In this document: one piece after another, positions 54,829-62,858 of the stretch | Layout: the number at the start of each line of letters is the position of its first letter | Position numbering within the stretch: position 1 is the stretch's first letter | DNA from: JAVVHH01 sp963848035 | Lineage (GTDB): Bacteria > Pseudomonadota > Alphaproteobacteria > Acetobacterales > Acetobacteraceae | Reading direction: 5' to 3' | Assembly: GCA_963848035.1 (NCBI GenBank) | Contig: CAWKCD010000001.1 | Coordinates: 2,728,001-2,792,000 of the forward strand | DNA: 64,000 nt | The notes under the pieces: generated by a model | What the model saw: only the letters and a program-made list of their open reading frames with translations | The model's database searches: none | What the model was told of the DNA's origin: nothing | Translations under genes and position numbers: made by a program

Positions 54829-55782
54829 ATGATCAGAGTTCTGGCTGTGCTGGCCTTGCTGGCGACCGGGGTGTCGGCGCGGGCGGAGACGATCACGGTG
54901 ACGCATTGGGGAGCCGCGTTCTATGGCGCGCCCTATGCGGTCGCGATGGAGAAGGGCTTCTTCAAGAACCACGGCGTGGACGTCACGGGGATCCTGACCT
55001 CGCAGGGGGGTGGGACGTCGGTGCGCAACACGCTGGCCGGGGACCTTCCCTATGGCGAGGTGGCGCTGCCCGCGGCGATCGAGGCGATCAACAACGGCGT
55101 GCCGCTGAAGATCATCGGGGGCGGGGTCGAGAGCGTGGCGGACATCCTGTGGATGGCCAAGAAAGGCTCGCCGTTGCGGGGGATCGAGGATCTGAAGGGC
55201 AAGAAGGTGGGGTTCACCTCGCCGGGCTCGGTCACGAACATGCTGATCCTGATGGCGTTCAAGGCGAAGGGGATCGACCCGAAATCGGTGCAGCTGGTGC
55301 CGGCGGGCGGGATCGGCGCGAACGTCTCGGCGGTGGTGAACGGGGCGATCGACACGGGGATGTCGGGGGAGCCGATCTGGGCGCAGAACGAGGACAAGCT
55401 GCAGCCGGTGTTCTGGACCAAGGATATCCTGAAGCCGGAGATGATGCAGACGGTGGCGGTGACGACGGAGGATTTCGCCAAGGAGGGCGCGGCGAAGCTG
55501 CGGGGGATCCTGGAGGCGCGGCGCGAGGGGGTGCAGTTCATCGCGGAGCATCCGGAGGAGGCGGCGGCGATCGTCGCCAAGGCGTATAGCGGGGATGCGG
55601 CGCTGTATACGGTGGTGTTCAAGCGGTTCAACGCGATCCATTACTGGTCCGAGGGCAAGATGACGCGGGACAGCATGGACCGCATGGTCGAGGGCTTGCA
55701 GATCGTGGGCAAGCAGAAGGGGCCGGTGGACTGGTCGAAGATCATCGATGCTTCGTTCCTGCCGTCGGATCTGAAGAGCTGA
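54829..55782 (+). CDS. NitT/TauT-family ABC transporter substrate-binding protein
   Basis: 317 aa. GGGAG lies 7 bases before ATG 54829; signal peptide VLAVLALLATGVSARAE. SsuA/THI5-like segments: WGAAFYGAPYAVAMEKGFFK, GVDVTGILTSQGGGTSVRNT, LKGKKVGFTSPGSVTNMLIL and GIDPKSVQLVPAGGIGANVS. Heads an importer operon with one ATPase and two permeases. The hydantoinase genes further on hint at a cyclic amide or imide substrate, but they are separated by divergent genes, so this is weak. Confidence 0.9.
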   Translation: MIRVLAVLALLATGVSARAETITVTHWGAAFYGAPYAVAMEKGFFKNHGVDVTGILTSQGGGTSVRNTLAGDLPYGEVALPAAIEAINNGVPLKIIGGGVESVADILWMAKKGSPLRGIEDLKGKKVGFTSPGSVTNMLILMAFKAKGIDPKSVQLVPAGGIGANVSAVVNGAIDTGMSGEPIWAQNEDKLQPVFWTKDILKPEMMQTVAVTTEDFAKEGAAKLRGILEARREGVQFIAEHPEEAAAIVAKAYSGDAALYTVVFKRFNAIHYWSEGKMTRDSMDRMVEGLQIVGKQKGPVDWSKIIDASFLPSDLKS

Positions 55783-55808
55783 GCGATGTTCATGCCGAGC
55801 TGATCGGC

Positions 55809-56559
55809 GTGACGCGCGTGTATCCGGGGGTCACCCCGGTGCACGCGCTGGGGCCGATCGATCTCGAGGTCCGGCGGGGGGAGTTCTTCTCCGTGGTGGG
55901 GCCTTCGGGGTGCGGCAAGTCCACCTTGCTGGATGTGTTGGCGGGGCTGTCGGCGCCGTCGGCGGGGACGATCACCTTCGAGGGCAAGAAGGTTTCTGGG
56001 GTGCCGGACGGCGTGGGAGTCGTTTTCCAGGAGGATGCCAGTTTCCCTTGGCTGACGGTGTCGGACAACGTGGCGTTCGGGCTGCGGCGGGCGGGGGTGG
56101 AAGCGGCGGAGGTTCGGCGCCGGGTCGAGTATGCGGTCGGGTTCATGGGGCTGCGGGATTTTGCGGGGGCGTATCCGGCGCAGTTGTCGGGGGGGATGCG
56201 GCAGCGGGTGTGCATTGCTCGCACGCTGGTGATGCAGCCGCGGCTGATCCTGCTCGACGAGCCGTTCGGGGCTTTGGACCAGCAGACGCGGCTGCTGATG
56301 GGCGACGAGCTGCTGCGGCTGTGGCGGGAGACGGGGGCGACGGTGCTGCTGATCACGCATGCGCTGGACGAGGCGGCGCTGCTGTCGGACCGGGTGGGGG
56401 TGATGTCGGCGCGGCCGGGCCTGTTTCATCGACATGGTGGAGACGGGGTGGGCGCGGGAGCGGGATAGCCGGATCGTTTCGGAGACGGGGTTCGGGGCGG
56501 TGACGGGCCGGCTTTGGGCATCGTTGCGAGGAGAGTCGATGAAGGCGATGGGACGGTGA
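55809..56559 (+). CDS. NitT/TauT-family ABC transporter ATP-binding protein (single frameshift near 56424)
   Basis: About 250 aa corrected. Walker A GPSGCGKST, VVFQEDASFPWLTVSDNVAF, signature LSGGMRQR, Walker B LILLDEPFGALDQQTRLLMG, switch His in LLITHALDEA. After VGVMSARPG the frame is lost; removing one T of TTT at 56424-56426 restores LFIDMVETGWARERDSRIVS and the stop at 56559, which overlaps the GTG of the permease as expected. Length from 55809 is 3n+1. Start GTG 55809 is provisional: if a G is missing near 55796, ATG 55786 would give MFMPELIGVTRVYPGV, a better N-terminus. Confidence 0.87.
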
Positions 56560-57317
56560 CGCGCCGGGCGGCGGTGGTTTGGGCACGGGTTGGGTTCGTG
56601 GCCGGGCTGGTCTTGCTGCTGGAGGGGTTGTGCCGGTTCGGGGTGATCAAGAAGCTGACGATGATCCCGCCGAGCGAGATGGTGGCCTCGATGGTGGGGT
56701 TGATCGCGGATGGGGAGATCACGACCGACATCGTGCAGACGGGTGGGGAGGTTTTGGGGGCTTGCGCGGTTTCGGTGGTGGCCGGGTTCGGGTTGGGCTG
56801 GGTGATCCATCGGCGGACCCGGGTGCGGGCGGCGATCGCGCCGGTGTTGGCGAGTTGGTATGCGGTGCCGTTCTTCGTGTTCTACCCGTTGCTGGTGGCG
56901 CTGTTCGGGCTGAATGCGTTGCCGTTGATCGCGATCGGCGTCGTCATTGCCACGCCGGCGATGATGTTGAGCACGATGACGGGGTTGGACCGAGTGCCGG
57001 GTGTGCTGTTGCGGGTGGCGCGGGTGCATCGGCTGTCGGCGGCGGAGACGGTTTGGCGGATCACGCTGCCGTCGGCGGCGCCGCATCTGTTCACCGGGCT
57101 GAAGCTGGCGTTCGCTTATTCGTTCATCGGGGTGATCGCGGGGGAGTTCATCCTGTCGGGGCGGGGGCTCGGGTTCGGGGTGGCCTATGCGTATGAAAGT
57201 TTCGAGAACCGGAAGATGTACGGGTTGATGTTGCTGGTCCTGTTACTGGCGGTGGGAGTGAACGGGTTCCTGCATGCGTGGGAGGGGCGGATCGCATCGC
57301 GGCGGGCGCGGGCATGA
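56556..57317 (+). CDS. NitT/TauT-family ABC transporter permease, first of two
   Basis: 253 aa. GTG 56556 overlaps the ATPase stop (GTGA). BPD_transp_1 fold: FVAGLVLLLEGLCRFGVIKK is the first helix; the coupling loop is RVARVHRLSAAETVWRITLP; IGVIAGEFILSGRGLGFGVA is the conserved segment before the last helices. The following permease starts in its stop (ATGA). The two permeases are clearly different proteins, so the channel is probably a heterodimer. Confidence 0.92.
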   Translation: MTRRAAVVWARVGFVAGLVLLLEGLCRFGVIKKLTMIPPSEMVASMVGLIADGEITTDIVQTGGEVLGACAVSVVAGFGLGWVIHRRTRVRAAIAPVLASWYAVPFFVFYPLLVALFGLNALPLIAIGVVIATPAMMLSTMTGLDRVPGVLLRVARVHRLSAAETVWRITLPSAAPHLFTGLKLAFAYSFIGVIAGEFILSGRGLGFGVAYAYESFENRKMYGLMLLVLLLAVGVNGFLHAWEGRIASRRARA

Positions 57318-58045
57318 CCCGGCGGTACGATGGGCTGTGGGTGTTGGCCGCCGTGTTGGTGATCTGGCAGGCGTTGTTCCTGTATGCCGGGGATGTCGCC
57401 ATTACGCCGCCGGATCGGACGATTTTGTTCGCTGGGACGCTGCTGGGGAGCGCTTCGTTCTGGATGAATGCGCAGGCGACGATGACGGCTTTCGCTTACG
57501 CGCTGGCGATCTCGGCGGTGGGCGGGGTGGCGCTGGGATTGCTGCTGGGGTTGCGGCGATTCGCGGGGGATGTGTTCGAGCCGGTCCTGGCGTCGTTCTA
57601 CACGATCCCGAAAGTGACGCTGTATCCGGTGATGCTGCTGGTGTTCGGGTTGGGGATGTCGGCGAAGGTGGCGTTCGGGGTGATCCATGGGTTGATCCCG
57701 GTGACGCTGTTCACGCTGGCGGCGGTGAAGAATCTGCGGCCGGTGCTGCTGCGGTCGGCGCGGGCGATGCGGTTGAGTCCGGGGCAGATCGCGGTGCGGG
57801 TTTTGGCGCCGGCGGTGATGCCGGAGATCGTGACCGGGCTGCGGGTGGGGTTCGCGCTGACGATGCTGGGAGTGTTGATCGGGGAGATGTTCGCGTCGCA
57901 GCGGGGGCTGGGGTTCCTGATCATCAACGGGATCAATTCGCACGACGTCCGGATGACGACGACGGTGGCGATGCTGGTGGTGGTGTTCGCGGTGGCGGCG
58001 AACGGGGCGTTGTTACGATTGGAGCGGCGTGGCGGCTTGGGTTAG
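57314..58045 (+). CDS. NitT/TauT-family ABC transporter permease, second of two
   Basis: 243 aa. ATG 57314 overlaps the previous stop; the frame is open to 57278 but coupling favours 57314. Helices include GLWVLAAVLVIWQALFLYAG and YALAISAVGGVALGLLLGLR; coupling loop RSARAMRLSPGQIAVRVLAP; MLGVLIGEMFASQRGLGFLI before the C-terminal helices. Its last 33 bases overlap the convergent BTAD/TPR regulator gene. Confidence 0.92.
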   Translation: MTRRYDGLWVLAAVLVIWQALFLYAGDVAITPPDRTILFAGTLLGSASFWMNAQATMTAFAYALAISAVGGVALGLLLGLRRFAGDVFEPVLASFYTIPKVTLYPVMLLVFGLGMSAKVAFGVIHGLIPVTLFTLAAVKNLRPVLLRSARAMRLSPGQIAVRVLAPAVMPEIVTGLRVGFALTMLGVLIGEMFASQRGLGFLIINGINSHDVRMTTTVAMLVVVFAVAANGALLRLERRGGLG

Positions 58046-59719
58046 GCCGGTGAGGTAGCGGGTGTGGTGGGCGGGGTTGCGGTAGGGGGTTTGGGCGAGG
58101 AAGGATTTAGGGGTGAAGGCGGGTTCGAGGCGGCGGAGTTCGGCGTAGGCGGCCGGGGCTTCGGGGTGGCGGAGGTGGCCTAGGGCGGCGACGAAGGGTT
58201 TGTGGGCGGCGAGGAAGTTGGGGTGCATGCGGAGCGTGATGCGGCCGATGCGGACGACTTCCTCGTCATCGCCTTCGAGCAGGCACAGGGTCATCAGCGC
58301 GCTGTTGCCGAAGAAGTGGACGCCGGTGGGGCCGAGCTGTTCGTAGCGGCGGATGCAGGCGCGGGCTTGGGCGAGGTCGCCGAGCAGGAGGAAGTTGCCG
58401 GCGGAGAAGTGCCAGGCGGTGGGGAAATTCGGGTTCATGTCGATGGCGCGGCGGAGGAGGGTGGTGGCTTCCTCTGGCTGCTGGTGGAGGATGCCCCTGA
58501 CATAACCGACGATGGCCCAGGCTTGGGCTTCGGAGGGGTCCATCGAAAGGGCGATGTTGGCCTGGTTCTCGGCGCGGATCAGGGCTTCGCGGGGGTGGAC
58601 GTACCAGGATTGGCTGGCGGCGATGAGATAGAAGAGTGCGGTGCTGATGTAGGCCATGGGTCGGTTGGGCTCGAGGCTGGTGGCCTGCTCGAGCAAAGGC
58701 GCGGCGCTGGCGAAGGTCTTGGGGTCTAAGCTGCAGGCGGTGCGGACGGCGCGCATGACGAGGCCATAGGCGTCGTGGGAGGCGAGCGGGGATTCGCTGG
58801 CGCGGTGGCTCTCGGAGGCGAAGATGTGGGAGTCGATGCGGGCGGCGACTTCGGCGGCGATCTCGTCTTGGAAGGAGAGCAAGTCGTCGGCGTTGCGGTC
58901 GGTCTTGAAGGTCCAGACGATGGCGGCCTCGATGGCGCTGACGAGGGCGGCGCGGAGGCGGATCTTGCCGCCGGCGAGCTGGAGCTGGCCGTCGAGCAGG
59001 AAGTCGAGTTCGAGGGCGGTGAAGGCGGCTTGGGTGTTGCGGTCGGGGCCGAGGGCGGCGGCGACGGCGTCGGGCGCGGGGACGGAGATCCAGCGGAAGC
59101 CGGCGAGGGCGGCGCTGATCTCGTGGCCGAGGGCGAGGGCGATCGGGTTTTCAGAGCCGAGGGCGCGGAAGGGCGCGACGCCGATTCGGATGCCGGAGCG
59201 GCTGCGGCGGGGCGCCGGGTCGGCGGGCGTTGCGGGGCGGGCGGCGGCGAGACGGTCGGCGAAGGCGAGGCGGGCGGCGTCGAGCCATTGGTCGAAGGCG
59301 CGGCCGGTATGTTCGAGGCCGTCGAGCAGGGGACGGGGTGGGGCGGCGGGGCCGGTGCCGTCGAGCAGGTCGTCGATGTCGAGGCGAATGGCGGGACGAC
59401 GCAGCGAGAGGTGCTCGCGGGTGGCTTGGAGGACGGTTTCGCGCTCGGGGCCGAGACTTGTCCTGATCTCATGCAGCGCGCCGCGGAGGAGGTTCCTGGC
59501 TTGGTCGGGCTCGACGCGGTCCCACAGCAGGGTGGCGAGCCGGGCGCGGGGCATGCCCTCGGGGGGAGAGAGGGCGAGGATCCCGAGCAGAGCGCGCGCT
59601 TTTCGGGATCGAGGGGCAATATCGGCTCCGCTCGCAGACTCCACCCGGAAAGGGCCCAAAAGGTGGAGTTTTATTAAAAACGGAGCGGCGTCTATTTTAT
59701 CGGAATGGAGTAACGGCAT
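58013..59719 (-). CDS. Transcriptional regulator with SARP-like BTAD head and TPR-type C-terminus
   Basis: 568 aa. Residues 12-150 resemble the winged helix plus bacterial transcriptional activation domain: FLIKLHLLGPFRVESASG, ARALLGILALSPPEG, RARLATLLWDRVEPDQARNL and LRGALHEIRTSLGPERETVL. A TolB-like segment (GIRIGVAPFRALGSENPIAL) follows near residue 175, as in CadC-related regulators, then tetratricopeptide-like repeats from about 350 (ALIRAENQANIALSMDPSEA, LLRRAIDMNPNFPTAWHFSA). No kinase receiver or membrane segment. Overlaps the convergent permease by 33 bases. Target unknown; the neighbouring importer or hydantoinase genes are candidates. Confidence 0.8.
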   Translation of the reverse strand: MPLLHSDKIDAAPFLIKLHLLGPFRVESASGADIAPRSRKARALLGILALSPPEGMPRARLATLLWDRVEPDQARNLLRGALHEIRTSLGPERETVLQATREHLSLRRPAIRLDIDDLLDGTGPAAPPRPLLDGLEHTGRAFDQWLDAARLAFADRLAAARPATPADPAPRRSRSGIRIGVAPFRALGSENPIALALGHEISAALAGFRWISVPAPDAVAAALGPDRNTQAAFTALELDFLLDGQLQLAGGKIRLRAALVSAIEAAIVWTFKTDRNADDLLSFQDEIAAEVAARIDSHIFASESHRASESPLASHDAYGLVMRAVRTACSLDPKTFASAAPLLEQATSLEPNRPMAYISTALFYLIAASQSWYVHPREALIRAENQANIALSMDPSEAQAWAIVGYVRGILHQQPEEATTLLRRAIDMNPNFPTAWHFSAGNFLLLGDLAQARACIRRYEQLGPTGVHFFGNSALMTLCLLEGDDEEVVRIGRITLRMHPNFLAAHKPFVAALGHLRHPEAPAAYAELRRLEPAFTPKSFLAQTPYRNPAHHTRYLTGLTQAATPLQS

Positions 59720-59754
59720 CTAGTCACTTGGCAGCCAGTAGCATCCGCCTAGGG

Positions 59755-59973
59755 TTAGCAAGTAAACGTGTCGATGTCGACGGCCTTATCTTTGGCGGCC
59801 GCTGCCGAGCCCGGAGCGGTGTCGTAGAGATCGTGGACGAGGTCGAGGAAGTGCTGGGCGAGGCGGTGGTCGCCTTCGAACAGGGCCTGTTCCGCAAGCG
59901 CGACGAAATGGCGGGCGAGGGCGCGGTCGGAGACGGCGGCGGGGGTGCGGGCGAGGGTGGCGGCGGATTGCAT
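59755..59973 (-). CDS. Small hypothetical protein
   Basis: 72 aa, not recognised. Mostly helical: ALARHFVALAEQALFEGDHR, LAQHFLDLVHDLYDTAPGS, a pattern like a single TPR-type helix pair. GGAG lies 11 bases before ATG 59973. Located 35 bases upstream of the BTAD/TPR regulator gene on the same strand, so probably co-transcribed with it. Confidence 0.55.
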   Translation of the reverse strand: MQSAATLARTPAAVSDRALARHFVALAEQALFEGDHRLAQHFLDLVHDLYDTAPGSAAAAKDKAVDIDTFTC

Positions 59974-60076
59974 GGTCTTCTGAACTCCGGGGTCGTCTCG
60001 ATGCTCACGTTTTAGTGAGCCGCGATCCCGGATGCGCGTTGGAAGACCGTTGGGGAGCGTTGAAAGAGAAGAACCG

Positions 60077-60682
60077 TCAGGCGTTGCTGGGCGGCGGCGG
60101 GCGGCGGCGCTGGTGGGGGGCGATGCCGAGGAGCTCGTCGGGGAGTTGGCTGATGTCCATCGGGATGCCGCAGGCGCGGGCGACGGCCATGAGGATGTCG
60201 CCGGCGAGGATCTGCTGGTGGGGGTCGGCGAGGAGGCGGGCGTCGAGGCGTTCGTCGATGTTGCGGCAGAGCTGGTTGCGGGCGTTGCGGTCGGGCTCGA
60301 GCTTGAAAGCGGCTTTGCGGAGGGCGTCGCGCAGGGAGACGCGGCGGGGATCGGCGGCGGCGGGGGACGGGGCTTGCTCCTCGCGCTCGGCGGCGGCGGC
60401 GCGTGGCTTGGGTGCGGGGGTGAGCAGCTTCTGTTCGAGGGCGATGGCCTGGCGGACGACGTTGCTGGCGCGGGCGAAGGTGAGGCTGGGGGCGGGCTCG
60501 GCGTCGTCGTCGCTGGACTGGTTATGCTCGATGCGTTTGACCGCGGCGCGGGCGGCGATCATGCCGAGCTCGGCCATTTCCTTGAGCTGGGCGTGGAAGC
60601 GGGCGCGGCATTCGGCTTCGCTCTCGTTACCGTTGGGGGAGGGGCGATCGGGCGTGGGGAAGTCGCTGGTGGCGTCGAGCAT
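60077..60682 (-). CDS. Hypothetical protein
   Basis: 201 aa, not recognised. N-terminal half is acidic and helical (CRARFHAQLKEMAELGMIAA, ARASNVVRQAIALEQKLLTP), then a low-complexity Ala/Pro stretch, then LRDALRKAAFKLEPDRNARN, QLCRNIDERLDARLLADP and ILMAVARACGIPMDISQLPD. No membrane or signal segment. Alphaproteobacterial hypotheticals of this composition are common; no function proposed. Divergent from the hydantoinase gene with about 120 AT-richer bases between. Confidence 0.65.
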   Translation of the reverse strand: MLDATSDFPTPDRPSPNGNESEAECRARFHAQLKEMAELGMIAARAAVKRIEHNQSSDDDAEPAPSLTFARASNVVRQAIALEQKLLTPAPKPRAAAAEREEQAPSPAAADPRRVSLRDALRKAAFKLEPDRNARNQLCRNIDERLDARLLADPHQQILAGDILMAVARACGIPMDISQLPDELLGIAPHQRRRPPPPSNA

Positions 60683-60803
60683 GTCTTGCTAAGAACATAT
60701 TCCTTCTCGCGGTTGCAAGCGGAAATGGCGGAGCTCGTCGGCGGACGCTTTGCATTGCTGCGGAAACCGGCCATCGTGGTTTCTCCCGGATGAGAGGCTG
60801 TCG

Positions 60804-62858
60804 ATGGCTTGGCGGATCGGGGTCGATTCAGGCGGTGACGTTCACCGACCTTTGTCTGTTCGACGACCAGAGCGGCGCGGTTGCGGTTTGGAAAGTGCCG
60901 TCGACGCCGGATGATCCGAGCCGGGGTATCGCCGAGGGAGTTGATGCGGGGCTTGGGCGCGTGGGCGCCGGGCTCGGCGGGGTCGGGTATTTCGGACATG
61001 GGACGACGGTCGCGACGAATGCGCTGATCCAGCTGCGGGGGGTGCGGACCGGGCTGATCACGACGGATGGGTTTGCGGACCTGCTGGAGATCGGGCGGCA
61101 GAAGCGGCCGGATTTATACGACCTGCAGGCGGACAAGCCGGCGCCGCTGGTTAGCCGGGATCTGCGGCTCGATGTGGTGGAGCGGGTTCGTCATGACGGG
61201 TCGGTCGAGCATCGGACTGGACGAGGCCGGGGTGCGGGCGGCGGCGGAGCGGCTGCGCGATGCCGGGGTCGAGGCGGTGGCGATCTGTTTCCTGTATTCG
61301 TTTCTGCGGCCGGCGCACGAGTTGCGGGCGCGGGCGATCGTGGAAGAGGTGATCCCGGGGGCGTTCGTTTCTACGTCGCACGAGGTGGCGCCGGAGTTCC
61401 GGGAGTATGAGCGGATGAGCTCGGCGGTGGTGAACGCTTATCTCGGGCCGGTGATGCGGCGGTATATCGGGCGGCTGGGGGAGCGGTTGCGGGCGGGGGG
61501 GCTTTCGAGCGCGCCGCATCTGACGCAGTCGAATGGCGGGGTGATCGGGTTCGAGCAGGCGGCGGTGTTGCCGGTGCGGACGATCCTGTCGGGGCCGAGC
61601 ACGGGGGTGGTGGCGGCGCAGGCGCTCGGGGCGATGGTCGGGATCCCCGAGCTGATCACGTTCGACATGGGCGGGACGAGCACGGACGTGGCGCTGCTGA
61701 CCGGGGGCGCGTGCCGGCTGACGAGCGAGGCGGTGGTGCATGGCTACCCGATCAAGGCGCCGATGCTGGACATCCATACGGTGGGCGCGGGCGGGGGGAG
61801 CATCGCGTTCATCGATAGCGGGGGGCTGCTGAAGGTGGGGCCGCGGAGCGCGGGGGCGGATCCGGGGCCGGTTTGTTATGGACTAGGGAACGACGAGGCG
61901 ACCGTCACGGATGCGAATGTCGTGCTGCAGACGTTGAATCCGACGCATCTGCTGGGCGGGCGGATGGCGATCGAGCAGGGGTTGGCGCAGGCGGCGGTGG
62001 ATCGGTTGGCGGGCGGGTTGGGGCTGGACCGGATGCGGACGGCGCAGGGGATCGTGGACGTTGTGACCGCGAACATGGTGCGGGCGATCCGGGTGATCAG
62101 CGTGCAGCGTGGGTATGATCCGCGGGATTATGCGCTGGTGGCGTTCGGGGGAGCCGGGCCGCTGCATGCGGCGCGGCTGGCGCGGGAGTTGGAGATTCCG
62201 CGGGTGTTGGTGCCGCGCAATCCGGGGATCTTGTGCGCGATGGGGCTGCTGCTGACGGATCTGCGGGCGGATTTCGCGGCGACGAAACTTTTGACACTGA
62301 GGGAAGGGGCGCTCGGGGCTTTGGGTGCGGGCTTCGAGGGGTTGGTGGCGCGGGCGGAGCGCGTGGTTCGAGGCGGAGGGGATTGCTGGCAATGCGCGCC
62401 GGGTCACTCGGACGGCGGACATGCGGTACGCGGGGCAGAATTATGAGTTGCCGATTGCGGTGCCGGAGGGGGCGATCGGGACGGCGACGCTGGAGGCTCT
62501 GGCGGCGGGGTTCGATGCGGCGCATCGGCGCATGTACGGTTTCGTCGCGGAGGGCGAGACCGTGCAGGTGGTGACGCTGCGGGTGGAGGCGGCGGGGGTG
62601 GTGCCGAAGGCGCGGTTCTCGGCGGGGGCGGTCGAGGGGGCGGATGCTTCGGGGGCGGTGGTGGCGCGGCGGGCGGTTTGGCTGCCGGAGGCGGGGGGTT
62701 GGGCGGATTGCGCTGTTTATGACCGGGAGAAGTTGCGGGCGGGGAACGTGCTGATGGGGCCGGCGATCGTGGAGCAGATGGATGCGACGACGGTGGTGCT
62801 GCCGGGGATGCGGGCGGCGGTGGAGCCTTATGGGAACTTGATCTTGGAGGCGGCGTGA
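60804..62858 (+). CDS. Hydantoinase/oxoprolinase family protein, subunit A (three frameshifts)
   Basis: ATP-dependent hydantoinase/5-oxoprolinase ATP-binding subunit, about 684 aa corrected, the normal HyuA length. GAGAGG lies 6 bases before ATG 60804. MAWRIGVDSGG is followed by a shift (extra base at 60836-60837) to TFTDLCLFD, then FGHGTTVATNALIQLRGV; a second shift near 61210 leads to IGLDEAGVRAAAERLRDAGV; a third near 62362 leads to WFEAEGIAGNARRVTRTADM. ASKHA-fold motifs lie between: ITFDMGGTSTDVALL, HTVGAGGGSIAFIDSG and RSAGADPGPVCYG. Each shift equals one extra base. Its TGA overlaps the ATG of subunit B. Confidence 0.9.

Noticed and set aside
53686..55641. 651-codon minus-strand frame spanning the Asp-box gene and the binding-protein gene
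   Set aside because: It joins shadows of two genes; Arg, His and Pro-rich translation with no domain.
4884..62858. Programmed ribosomal frameshifting as explanation for the broken genes
   Set aside because: Sites do not share a slippery heptamer or downstream structure and occur in unrelated families that normally have none.
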